A stretch of 53,807 bases of DNA from Acidimicrobiia bacterium. Its GTDB lineage: Bacteria; Actinomycetota; Acidimicrobiia; Acidimicrobiales; Poriferisodalaceae. The stretch covers positions 1 through 53,807 of the forward strand of contig JAJEBN010000110.1 of the NCBI GenBank assembly GCA_022822525.1, written 5' to 3'. How positions within the stretch are numbered: the stretch's first letter is position 1; the number at the start of each line of letters is the position of its first letter. Under the pieces are notes generated by a model that saw only the letters and a program-made list of their open reading frames with translations, was not told the origin of the DNA and made no database searches. Shown in pieces: positions 16,850 to 25,291 of this stretch. Made by a program: the position numbers and the translations under genes.

Positions 16850-18931
16850 ATGCGCCTGTTCTCACACCGCAAGCGAGCAGCGGCGGCTGGACCGCTGCCC
16901 ACCGAGCTGCTGCCCCGGCTCGCGCCCGGGGCCCTCGACGCGATGACAGGAACGCCCGACCCGCCTCCCTCGCCGGCGATGCCAGGCGAGTGGGGTGTCT
17001 CGCGCACCTTCGGCGACATCGTCGATGTGTTCACGGCGTGCCGGACGGCCGAGGTGCTGGCCGCACCGGCACCGATGCCCAGCACCCAGGCCGCCGTGGA
17101 CAACATGCGCGGGTACTGCTTCTTCCTTGACGCCGACCTTGCGGGGATCTGCGAGCCGTCGCGGGAGTGCTGGACAGTCGAGCCGATCGAGGGGCATCGC
17201 AGCGCTATCGTCATCGTCGTCGGGCTGGGGCGGCCCATCCGGCCCGGAGAGCCGGGCTACGAGTGGATCTGCGGTTCCGAACAGGACAACGCCGATCTGC
17301 GCGCGACAGAGATCGCCACCGTGCTCACCCGCTATCTGGGCACGCTCGGCTATGCGGCCACCGCACACACCGCCGCAGCCTCCGATGTGGACCGCTTGCG
17401 GGTCGGCGTCGAAGCCGGGATGCTCGAGAATGGCCGTCGCGGGCTGGGTCACCCGTTCCTGAAGCGGGGGTTCGCCATTGCGGTGGTGACGACGAGCCTG
17501 GAACTCACCCCCGACGGCCCGCTCGCACCGCGCAATGCCGTGCAGAATCTGCGCATTGCCATCAAGCACTGGCTGGGCAGCGGCGGCACCCGACCGGGCT
17601 GGAGCCGTCTGGACGGGCGGCACCGTCCGTGGCACCTGGGCCGCTACCCGATGGAGAAGGTGAAGCGGGTCGACGAGCCGACCACCCTGGTCATCCCCGA
17701 AGAGGTCACGCGACCTGCAGCGCGCCACAACTTCTTCGTGCGGGCCGGTGCCGGCGACTTGGGGCCGCGCCCGCGCACCGAGGTGGCCCGGTTCATACGC
17801 AAGGCGCCCCACGGCATCGCATCGCAGGAGATGCTGCGCCGCTTGGTTCCGCTGCAGCGGGGCGAGCCCGCGCCCGATGTCGGCCCTGACGTGGACGACC
17901 CGGGTGCGAATGCCGACGCGGTCAAGGCGCTGGGCCATTTCGTCGGCGCGGACATGACGGGTGTGTGCGAGGCGCCCACCTACGCGTGGTATTCCCACCG
18001 CCCCGACGGCACGCCGATCGAGGCCAGGCACCGCAACGCCATCGTGTTCGTGCTCGATCAGGGCTTCGAGACCATGGAAGGCGCTTCGGGCGACGACTGG
18101 ATCAGCGGCGCTCAGTCGATGAGGGCGTACCTGCGGGCGTCGATCATCGCCAACGCGATCGCCGCGCAGATCCGCCGGCTCGGCTACGACGCGCAGGCAC
18201 ATACCGCCGCCGACGACGAGATCAACCACATTCCGCTGCTGCTGTCGGCCGGCATCGGGGAGCTGTCACGCATCGGCGAGCTGGTGCTGAACCCTTATGT
18301 GGGGCCGCGGTTCAAGTCAGGCGCCGTCACCACCGACATGCCGCTCACGCCGGACCGGCCGATCGATTTCGGTCTGCAGGATTTCTGCACCAAGTGCACC
18401 AAGTGCGCCCGCGAGTGCCCGGTGGGCGCCATCCGCTTCGGCGACAAGGTGATGTTCAACGGCTACGAGATGTGGAAGCCCGACGTGGACCGCTGCGCTC
18501 GCTACCGCATCACCAACATGCGCGGCTCGGCCTGCGGGCGCTGCATGAAGACATGCCCCTACAACGTCGAGGGGGTGCTGGCGGAGCGTCCGTTCCAGTG
18601 GGCGGCGATGAAGCTGCCGTTCGCCCGCTCGTGGATTGCACGGCTCGACGACAAGCTGGGCCGCGGCGAGATCAACCCGGCCAAGAAGTGGTGGGTGGAC
18701 ATCGAGGTACTCGAGGACACGCCAGTCGAGCCGCCCAAGGGAGCCAACACGAGGGGCTTGAACCTCGAGCGCAAGCCGCGAGACGAATTGGGCTTCGCGA
18801 TGTTCCCGCCCGAGATGGCTCCGCCCGGCCCCGACGGGATGACGACGTTCCCGCTGGACCGCGAGGCCGGCATCGCCGCGTCCCGAGACGCCGAAACGCC
18901 CGAAGCAGCCCACAAACGCATCGGCCAATGA
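16850..18931 (+). CDS. Reductive dehalogenase homologue, NpRdhA-type (cytoplasmic, catabolic)
   Basis: 693 residues with no Tat signal, unlike respiratory RdhA. Two related modules occur in tandem: residues about 85-240 (CFFLDADLAGICEPSRECW, AIVIVVGLGRP, TRYLGTLGYAATAHTA) and about 355-510 (HFVGADMTGVCEAPTYAWYS, AIVFVLDQG, RRLGYDAQAHTA, NPYVGPRFKSGAVTTDMPL). The first is probably the vestigial cobalamin-domain copy described for NpRdhA; the second carries the active B12 site. Two [4Fe-4S] motifs follow: C513, C516, C519, C523 and C549, C562, C565, C569. No flavin/ferredoxin reductase domain is fused (unlike BhbA), so electrons must come from another protein. The family removes halogen from aromatic rings using cob(I)alamin. 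QueG is a relative but is about half this length. It heads a coupled operon with a molybdenum hydroxylase. Confidence 0.85.
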   Translation: MRLFSHRKRAAAAGPLPTELLPRLAPGALDAMTGTPDPPPSPAMPGEWGVSRTFGDIVDVFTACRTAEVLAAPAPMPSTQAAVDNMRGYCFFLDADLAGICEPSRECWTVEPIEGHRSAIVIVVGLGRPIRPGEPGYEWICGSEQDNADLRATEIATVLTRYLGTLGYAATAHTAAASDVDRLRVGVEAGMLENGRRGLGHPFLKRGFAIAVVTTSLELTPDGPLAPRNAVQNLRIAIKHWLGSGGTRPGWSRLDGRHRPWHLGRYPMEKVKRVDEPTTLVIPEEVTRPAARHNFFVRAGAGDLGPRPRTEVARFIRKAPHGIASQEMLRRLVPLQRGEPAPDVGPDVDDPGANADAVKALGHFVGADMTGVCEAPTYAWYSHRPDGTPIEARHRNAIVFVLDQGFETMEGASGDDWISGAQSMRAYLRASIIANAIAAQIRRLGYDAQAHTAADDEINHIPLLLSAGIGELSRIGELVLNPYVGPRFKSGAVTTDMPLTPDRPIDFGLQDFCTKCTKCARECPVGAIRFGDKVMFNGYEMWKPDVDRCARYRITNMRGSACGRCMKTCPYNVEGVLAERPFQWAAMKLPFARSWIARLDDKLGRGEINPAKKWWVDIEVLEDTPVEPPKGANTRGLNLERKPRDELGFAMFPPEMAPPGPDGMTTFPLDREAGIAASRDAETPEAAHKRIGQ

Positions 18932-19794
18932 GGTTCTGCAGGGTTCGCAGCGTCGCCGAGGCGGTTGACGAGCTGAGTCGCTGGGGCACCGAAGGCCGGA
19001 TCCTGGCGGGCGGAACCGATGTGATGCCGCAGTACCTGCGGGACGAGCAGTCGCCGGCTGCGCTGATCGACATCAGCGGGATCGACGGGTTGCAGGGCAT
19101 CTCCGAGGTCGGGGGCGTGACCAGCGTGGGCGCGTTGGTCACCTTGCGCAGGCTCGCTACAGCGTCGCTCATTGCGATGCGGCACCCGGCGCTGGCGCAG
19201 GCGGCTGCGGCGGTCGGGGGGTGGCAAACGCAGACCGTGGCCACGCTGGGCGGCAACGTCTGCTCTGGGGCGCCGTGGGCCGACACCGTTCCCGCATTGC
19301 TGATCGCCGATGCTCAGATGATGCTGGTGTCGAAATCGGGCCGGCGGCGTATGAATCTGGGCGAATTCCTGGAGGGGGCGGGCGCTACGGCACTGCGGCC
19401 GACCGAGCTGCTGCGGGCTGTCGAGTTGGAACCGGTCGGCGACCGCAGCGCCGAGGGATATGTCAAAGTAGGCCGTCGCAGTGCCATGGACCTTGCAGCG
19501 GTGGGCCTGGCGCTGCGACTGTCGCTGACGCCGACCGGTGTTGTCAGCGATATCCGCATCGCCGTGTGCGGCGGCACCCGGTCGCCTCACCGAGTGCCGA
19601 GCGTTGAGTCTGCCGTCGTGGGGAGCCAGCTCGACGACGGTCGTCTCGACTGGGCAGCGGCCGGCGCAGAGCTCGCGAGTGCCGCAGCGCCCGAACGGAC
19701 AGAAGCGGCCCGGTACCGGCGGCAGGTGCTCCCGGGACTGTTGAGCCGGCTTGCAGATCGGTGCGTCGCCGGGATCCCCGGGGAGTGCGGCTGA
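18928..19794 (+). CDS. Molybdenum hydroxylase FAD-binding subunit (CoxM/XdhB family)
   Basis: 288 residues; ATG at 18928 overlaps the dehalogenase stop (ATGA). FAD-binding motifs are ILAGGTDVMPQYL (residues about 25-37) and VATLGGNVCSGAPWAD (about 104-119), both characteristic of the FAD subunit of the xanthine-dehydrogenase/CO-dehydrogenase family. It takes electrons from the FeS subunit encoded next and passes them to NAD or another carrier. Length is normal for the family. It lies in a run of genes joined by stop-start overlaps, so it is certainly co-translated with the other two subunits and almost certainly with the dehalogenase. Confidence 0.92.
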   Translation: MRFCRVRSVAEAVDELSRWGTEGRILAGGTDVMPQYLRDEQSPAALIDISGIDGLQGISEVGGVTSVGALVTLRRLATASLIAMRHPALAQAAAAVGGWQTQTVATLGGNVCSGAPWADTVPALLIADAQMMLVSKSGRRRMNLGEFLEGAGATALRPTELLRAVELEPVGDRSAEGYVKVGRRSAMDLAAVGLALRLSLTPTGVVSDIRIAVCGGTRSPHRVPSVESAVVGSQLDDGRLDWAAAGAELASAAAPERTEAARYRRQVLPGLLSRLADRCVAGIPGECG

Positions 19795-20285
19795 TGCCTG
19801 GCACTGCGGACGAGCAATCGGTCTCGGTTCGGGTCATGGTGAATGACCGCGCTCATCAGCTCGACGTGGATGCGGGCGAGGTGTTGCTGGGAACGCTGCG
19901 GGACCGGCTGGGGCTCACGGGGCCGAAGGAGGCCTGCGGCGAAGGCGAGTGCGGTGCGTGCACCGTGCTGGTGGACGGCGGACCGGTTGCGTCATGCATC
20001 CTGGCCGCTGGCTCGACGAACGGTCGGGTTGTTCGCACTGTCGAGGGGCTTGCCGGAACGGATGAGCTGACGACGCTGCAGCAGGCATTCGTACGCCACG
20101 CAGCAGTGCAGTGCGGCTACTGCACGCCCGGCGTGCTCATGGTGCTCACCGCCCTGCTGGACGATGTTCCCGAACCCACGGAGACCGATGTCCGCCGAGC
20201 GCTCGCCGGCAACATCTGCCGCTGCACCGGGTACCAGCAGATCGTCGAAGCAGCGCTGGAAGCTGCCGGGACGGTGCAGTCATGA
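19794..20285 (+). CDS. Molybdenum hydroxylase [2Fe-2S] subunit (CoxS/XdhC-type small subunit)
   Basis: 163 residues; start ATG at 19794 shares its A with the previous TGA. Two [2Fe-2S] clusters are predicted: the plant-ferredoxin type CGEGECGACTVLVDGG with a fourth Cys in VASCILA, and the alpha-helical type CGYCTPG with CRCTG. These sites relay electrons from the molybdenum centre to FAD. The chain is the separate small subunit of a three-protein hydroxylase. Family assignment is certain; substrate depends on the large subunit. Confidence 0.95.
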   Translation: MPGTADEQSVSVRVMVNDRAHQLDVDAGEVLLGTLRDRLGLTGPKEACGEGECGACTVLVDGGPVASCILAAGSTNGRVVRTVEGLAGTDELTTLQQAFVRHAAVQCGYCTPGVLMVLTALLDDVPEPTETDVRRALAGNICRCTGYQQIVEAALEAAGTVQS

Positions 20286-22675
20286 GCGTCCTGGGAACCA
20301 GCCCCGATCGCAGCGACGCCGACGCGAAGCTGCGCGGCCAGGCGATCTTCGGTGCTGACCTGGCAAGAACGGGGATGCTGTGGGCAGCGCTTGCTCGGTC
20401 GCCTGTTGCCGCCGGCCGGATCCGGGCGATCGACCCAGCGCCCGCACTCAGGGTCGACGGGGTACTCGAGGTGCTGACGTCGGCGGACGTGCCGGACTGG
20501 AGAACCGGCGTGATCGTGTCGGATACCCCGTTGCTGGCCGCGGACTATGTGGCCTACGAGGGCGAGCCCGTTGCGGTCGTGGTTGCCGAGAGCCGAGCGG
20601 CTGCCGAGGCCGGCTCTCGGGCTGTGGCTTTCGACATCGAGGCGACCGAACCCGTCTCCACGCCCGAGCAGGCCCTCGCCCCCGGTGCGCGCCTGGTGCA
20701 CCCCGATTGGAACCGCTTCGCCGTGGCGGGCGGCGCGGACATCGGGCGTGACGGCAACGTGGTCGCAGAGGTCGTGCACGATCCCGGCGATCTCGATGAG
20801 GCGTTCGCCGCAGCGGATGTCGTGGTGGAGGGCACCTACCGCACCCCCCGGCAGTACCAAGCGCATCTGGAGCCCAAGATGGCGCTCGCCACCTACGAGT
20901 CGGGCCGTTACACCATCGAGGTGTCCCACCAGTATCCGTTCCGACTTCGTGACCGGGTGGCGCAGATCACCGGTGTCGCTCCGTCAGCGGTGCGAGTCGT
21001 GGGTCATCACATCGGAGGGGGATTCGGGGCGAAGCTCGACGTAAGTCTCGAAGCGTTCGCTGCGCTGCTGGCCCGGCGTTTTCGACGCCCCGTGCGCATG
21101 CAGCACACTGCGCTCGAAGAACGCCTGGTGGCACCGTGTCGGTCCAATGCGATCGTGGCGGTGCGTTCAGCCGTGCGGCGTGACGGCACGATCCTGGCAA
21201 CCGAGGTGGAGATCGTCTCTGACAGCGGCGCCTATGCCAACAACGGTCCGGCGCTGTCGTCCATTCCCATGTTCGTCTTCGGGTCCATCTACCGGGTCGG
21301 CACGGCGCGTATCCGGACACGCAACGTGTACACGAACACGGCGCCGACGGGCGCCTACCGCGGCGTCAACGGACCGTGGCTGGTGTTCGCCAATGAGCGG
21401 CACATGGACGCGATAGCCGATGCGCTCGGCCGTGATCGCCGGGACTTCAGGCTGGCATCGTTGGCCCGAGATGGCGATCTGATGCGCAACGGCCAGCGCC
21501 TCGAAGAGGTGTCGATCCTGCGTGAGGCCTTCGATCGGGTGGAGGGCGTCGCCTCCTGGCGGGACGCCGTCGCGCGCAGCTCGCAGTCGGCCGAGGCCGT
21601 CACCGATGTGCTGCGTGGCGCAGGACAGGCAGCCGCGATCTGGCTGACGAACCCGATGCCGGGCCATGCCACCGTGAAGCTCAACGAGGACGGGACCGCC
21701 ACGGTCATCACGTCGGCTACCGAGAACGGCTCGGGCGCCGTGGCCACCGGGCTGCGGCAGATCGCTGCTGAGGCGCTCGGCCTGGCCGCGAACGACGTCA
21801 TGGTGACGATGCCCGACACCGACGCCACCGGCTACGACGCCGGATCTCAAGGCAGCCGCACCACCCACGTCGTCGGCCGGGCCATCGCCGACGCTGCAGC
21901 CGACGTTCGCAGCCAGGTGCTGGACCGGGCAAGCCAGATGCTCGAAGCAGCCCCCGAGGACTTGGTGATCGCCGATGGTGTGGTGACTGTCGCGGGAGTG
22001 CCCGCCGCGAACCTCACGCTCGGCGCGGTCGCGCAAGCAGCCACTTGGTCCGACGGGCCGATAGCGGCAGGTGCCTCCTATGTCACGCCGACCCCGGCGC
22101 ACGATCCCATGTGCGCGACGGGCATGCTGATCACGGGATGGCCGACGCCCACTTACCACCTGCACCAGGCCGAGGTCAGCGTCGATACGGTGACCGGACG
22201 GGTCACCGTCGACCGCTATGTGGTGTGCCAGGAAGTGGGCCGGGCCATCCATCCCGACGCCGTCGCGGGGCAGATCCAGGGCGGGGTCGCCCAGGGCTTG
22301 GGCTTCGCGTTGTGTGAGCGTGTCGATCTCGACCATGGTCGCTACGTCCAGCGCACCTTCAAAGCACACGGCTTGCCGCTGGCGGAAGATGTCCCCAAGG
22401 TGGAGATGATCGTGATGGAACATGCCGACCCAGCCGGGCCGTACGGAGCCAAGGGAGCGGCCGAGCCGCCGATCGTCCCGGTAGCCGCGGCGATAGCCAA
22501 CGCCGTCTCCGATGCCATCGGCGTGCCGATGGACACGCTGCCGATCACGCCTGAAGCGGTGCTCGAGGCCCTGGAGGCTGAGCCGAATGGCGAAGCCGTG
22601 GCCCGAGCGGCCCGTGAGCCCGTATTGAATCGGGACGGGGAACAAAGGCGGGAAACAACAGGGCGAGCATCGTGA
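20282..22675 (+). CDS. Molybdenum hydroxylase large (Mo-binding) subunit
   Basis: 797 residues from ATG 20282, overlapping the previous stop by ATGA. Both aldehyde-oxidase/xanthine-dehydrogenase domains are present: an N-terminal a/b hammerhead (GQAIFGADLARTGMLWAALA) and the Mo-binding part with GGGFGAKLD, GAYRGVNGPW (about residue 356) and the catalytic Glu in GAKGAAEPPIVPV (about 727). The active-site loop is AYRGVN, not AYXCSFR, so it is not a form I CO dehydrogenase. It should hydroxylate an N-heterocycle or aromatic/aldehyde carbon with water as the oxygen source. Cofactor maturation genes are not in the window. Position between a reductive dehalogenase and a HyuA-like gene suggests ring catabolism. 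Confidence 0.93.
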   Translation: MSVLGTSPDRSDADAKLRGQAIFGADLARTGMLWAALARSPVAAGRIRAIDPAPALRVDGVLEVLTSADVPDWRTGVIVSDTPLLAADYVAYEGEPVAVVVAESRAAAEAGSRAVAFDIEATEPVSTPEQALAPGARLVHPDWNRFAVAGGADIGRDGNVVAEVVHDPGDLDEAFAAADVVVEGTYRTPRQYQAHLEPKMALATYESGRYTIEVSHQYPFRLRDRVAQITGVAPSAVRVVGHHIGGGFGAKLDVSLEAFAALLARRFRRPVRMQHTALEERLVAPCRSNAIVAVRSAVRRDGTILATEVEIVSDSGAYANNGPALSSIPMFVFGSIYRVGTARIRTRNVYTNTAPTGAYRGVNGPWLVFANERHMDAIADALGRDRRDFRLASLARDGDLMRNGQRLEEVSILREAFDRVEGVASWRDAVARSSQSAEAVTDVLRGAGQAAAIWLTNPMPGHATVKLNEDGTATVITSATENGSGAVATGLRQIAAEALGLAANDVMVTMPDTDATGYDAGSQGSRTTHVVGRAIADAAADVRSQVLDRASQMLEAAPEDLVIADGVVTVAGVPAANLTLGAVAQAATWSDGPIAAGASYVTPTPAHDPMCATGMLITGWPTPTYHLHQAEVSVDTVTGRVTVDRYVVCQEVGRAIHPDAVAGQIQGGVAQGLGFALCERVDLDHGRYVQRTFKAHGLPLAEDVPKVEMIVMEHADPAGPYGAKGAAEPPIVPVAAAIANAVSDAIGVPMDTLPITPEAVLEALEAEPNGEAVARAAREPVLNRDGEQRRETTGRAS

Positions 22676-24291
22676 GCGCGGCGCAGCCGGCCGCGCCCGG
22701 GACGTTGCGCATCGGCGTGGACGTGGGCGGCACCAATACCGACGCGGTCGCCATGTCCGGCAACGAGGTCATGGGGTGGTCCAAGGCGGTCACGACGCCG
22801 GACGTGACCGACGGCATCGTGACAGCTGTGCGGGCGGTGCTCGACGACTGCGGCATGTCACCCGAAGCGATCAGCGCGGTCATGATCGGCACGACGCACT
22901 TCACCAACGCCCTGGTGGAAGGTCGCCGCCTCGTGCCCACCGCCGTGGTGCGCCTCGGGCTTCCCGCCACGCGTGGACTGCCTCCCTTCATCGACTGGCC
23001 CGGCCGACTGCGGGCCGTGCTCGGCGACCACGTGTATCTCTGCCACGGCGGCCATGAGTTCGACGGGCGGCTCATCAGCCCCATCGATCACGACGAGCTG
23101 CGGGCTGCGGCGCAGGACATCGTCTCGAAGGGCGTGAGCTCGGTGGCGGTGGCCTCGGTCTTCTCGCCAGTCGACGACAGCTACGAAGCCGAGGCACGCG
23201 ATGTCCTGGCCGGCGAGGCGCCGGAGCTCGACATCAGCCTGTCCAGCGAAATCGGCCGGCTGGGGCTGCTCGAACGCGAGAACGCGGCCGTCGTGAATGC
23301 CTGCCTGCGGCCGCTTGCCGAGCGCACCGTGTCCGGGTTGATCGGGGCGCTGGTCGAGCTGGGTCTCGACTGCCCGTTGCACGTCAGCCAGAACGACGGC
23401 ACGCTCATGAGCGCTGACTTCGCTCGCCGCTACCCGGTGGCCACATTCGCCTCGGGCCCGACCAACTCGATGCGCGGCGCGGCCTTCCTCAGCGGCATCC
23501 GGGACGGGGTGGTCATCGACGTAGGCGGCACGACATCCGACATCGGCGTGCTGGTGCACGGCTTCCCACGGGAGGCCTCGGCGGCGGTCTCGGTGGCGGG
23601 AGTGCGCACGAACTTCCGGATGCCCGACGTGCTGTCGCTGGGACTCGGCGGCGGGAGCCTGGTGCGCTCCGGCGACGGCGTTGACGGCGACGTGACGGTG
23701 GGACCCGACAGTGTCGGTTACGAGCTCACCGACCGGGCGCTGGTGTTCGGCGGCGGCGAGCTGACCGCTACGGACATTGCCGCTGCTGCGGGCATGGCAG
23801 ACATCGGCGATCGGGGCCCGATCAGCGACATGGACCCTGGGTTGGTGGGCGATGCGGTCGAATGCATGCAGGACATGCTGGCCACCGCAGTCGAGCAGAT
23901 GAAGACATCTGCCGACCCGGTGCCGGTCGTGGTGGTCGGCGGCGGGGGAGTGCTGGTGCGTGACGGCTTGGCGGGAGCATCAGAGACGATCCGCCCCGAC
24001 TATTTCTCGGTCGCCAGCGCCATCGGCGCAGCCATCGCGCAGGTCGGCGCCGAAACAGACCGCGTGTACTCGATGGCGTCCATGACCCGCGACGAGGCGA
24101 TGGCCGAGGCTCGATCGGTCACCTCCCAGCGTGCCGTCGACGCGGGTGCCGAAGCTGGCACCGTCGAGATCACCGACATCGACGAGATACCGCTGACGTA
24201 CCTGCCGTCGAACGCCATACGGATCCGGGTGAAAGCAGTCGGCGACCTTGCCGCAGGCAACGGTGCATCCAGCGGGGGAGTTGGCACATGA
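22672..24291 (+). CDS. HyuA-like hydantoinase/oxoprolinase family protein
   Basis: 539 residues; GTG start at 22672 overlaps the previous stop (GTGA). The ASKHA-type ATPase fold is seen in GVDVGGTNTDAVAM (residues about 12-25), MIGTTHFTNALVE, ASGPTNSMRGAAFL and VIDVGGTTSDIGVLV. The family performs ATP-dependent opening of hydantoin or 5-oxoproline rings, or acetone/acetophenone carboxylation. Classical HyuA is nearer 680-700 residues; this is the shorter version, and no HyuB follows. In many genomes short HyuA proteins are neighbours of DUF917 proteins, and here a DUF917 gene lies converging just 1 kb downstream. Predicted role: ATP-dependent hydrolysis of a cyclic amide made by the upstream oxidoreductases (inference). 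Confidence 0.85.
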   Translation: MSAAQPAAPGTLRIGVDVGGTNTDAVAMSGNEVMGWSKAVTTPDVTDGIVTAVRAVLDDCGMSPEAISAVMIGTTHFTNALVEGRRLVPTAVVRLGLPATRGLPPFIDWPGRLRAVLGDHVYLCHGGHEFDGRLISPIDHDELRAAAQDIVSKGVSSVAVASVFSPVDDSYEAEARDVLAGEAPELDISLSSEIGRLGLLERENAAVVNACLRPLAERTVSGLIGALVELGLDCPLHVSQNDGTLMSADFARRYPVATFASGPTNSMRGAAFLSGIRDGVVIDVGGTTSDIGVLVHGFPREASAAVSVAGVRTNFRMPDVLSLGLGGGSLVRSGDGVDGDVTVGPDSVGYELTDRALVFGGGELTATDIAAAAGMADIGDRGPISDMDPGLVGDAVECMQDMLATAVEQMKTSADPVPVVVVGGGGVLVRDGLAGASETIRPDYFSVASAIGAAIAQVGAETDRVYSMASMTRDEAMAEARSVTSQRAVDAGAEAGTVEITDIDEIPLTYLPSNAIRIRVKAVGDLAAGNGASSGGVGT

Positions 24292-25283
24292 GCACGCACG
24301 GCAAGATCGGTCTCATCCTGGGCAGCGCAATCGCGCCCGAGGACATTGCGGGGGCTGCCACGCAGGCCGAGGAGAGCGGCTTCGATGAGATCTGGCTCGC
24401 CGAGGACTACTTCTTCACCGGCGGCATCTCCGGCGCGTCGGTGGTGCTCGGGGCCACGAGCGAGATCACCGTGGGACTGGGCGTGGTGTCGGCGGTGGCG
24501 CGCCATCCCTCGGTGCTGGCGATGGAGCTGGCCACGCTGAGCCGCTCGACACCCGGGCGTCTGATTGCGGGTGTGGGCCTGGGCGTGCCGGCGTGGGTGC
24601 GCCAGATGGGCCTGCATCCCCGCTCGCCGCTGCAGGCGGTGCGGGAGTGCGTGACCGCAGTCAAGGCGCTGCTCGGCGGCGACACGCTGGACCGCCACGG
24701 GGGGCTATTCGAATTCGACAATGTCAAGCTGACCTTTCCCGAGACGGGACCACCGATGCCGGTCCGCCTCGGCGTCTCGGGGCCGAACATGCTGCGGCTG
24801 GGCGGTGAGATTGCCGACGGCACGATCCTGTCGGTGTGCTCGAGCCTGCGCTACGTGGAGTGGGCCACCGAACGCATCAACGAGGGCCGCGAGATCGCGG
24901 GCCGCACCGACCCGCACCCGATCACCGTGTTCGCGCTGTACGCCGTGGACGAAGACGGCCAAGCCGCTCGGGACTCGGCCCGAGCGTCGCTGGCCTTCTA
25001 CCGCCAGCACGGCCCCAATGCCCTCACCGACGTGTACGGGATCTCCGACGAGCTGCAGGCACTGATCGACCAGGGCGGCTACGAAGCCGTGCGAGACGGC
25101 ATGCCCAACCAGTGGGTCGCCGACCTGGCCGTCGCCGGCACCCCGGCAGAATGCGCCGCCAGGATCCGGGCGCTGCTGGCCGGGGGCGCCGACTCGGTAG
25201 CGCTGGCGCCCCTCGCCACCGACCGGCTTCCCGAGGTCATCGACCTCACCGCCCGCGAAGTTCTGCCCCTGGTGCGCCTGTAG
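24288..25283 (+). CDS. Luciferase-like oxidoreductase, probably F420- or FMN-dependent
   Basis: 331 residues; ATG at 24288 overlaps the HyuA stop (ATGA). The chain shows the LLM barrel: GKIGLILGSAIAPEDIAGAA, ESGFDEIWLAEDYFFTGG, LGVVSAVARHPSVLAMELAT, STPGRLIAGVGLGVPAW and a late NGXPMPVRLGVSGPNMLRL-like segment (PPMPVRLGVSGPNMLRLGGE). The pattern resembles 5,10-methylene-H4MPT reductase-like proteins, many of which use F420H2. It is the last gene of the coupled dehalogenase-hydroxylase-HyuA operon and converges on the DUF917 gene with an 8-base gap. A ring-reducing role in the same pathway is plausible. Confidence 0.88.
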   Translation: MSTHGKIGLILGSAIAPEDIAGAATQAEESGFDEIWLAEDYFFTGGISGASVVLGATSEITVGLGVVSAVARHPSVLAMELATLSRSTPGRLIAGVGLGVPAWVRQMGLHPRSPLQAVRECVTAVKALLGGDTLDRHGGLFEFDNVKLTFPETGPPMPVRLGVSGPNMLRLGGEIADGTILSVCSSLRYVEWATERINEGREIAGRTDPHPITVFALYAVDEDGQAARDSARASLAFYRQHGPNALTDVYGISDELQALIDQGGYEAVRDGMPNQWVADLAVAGTPAECAARIRALLAGGADSVALAPLATDRLPEVIDLTAREVLPLVRL

Positions 25284-25291
25284 ATCAGCAG

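Noticed and set aside
16850..18931. Epoxyqueuosine reductase QueG
   Set aside because: QueG is about half this length and lacks the duplicated module; the Cys spacing and the G-P-R-F-K...T-D-M-P-L region fit RdhA better.
18928..22675. Carbon monoxide dehydrogenase (CoxMSL)
   Set aside because: The large subunit has AYRGVN rather than the AYXCSFR loop of form I CO dehydrogenase, so only the wider family is claimed.
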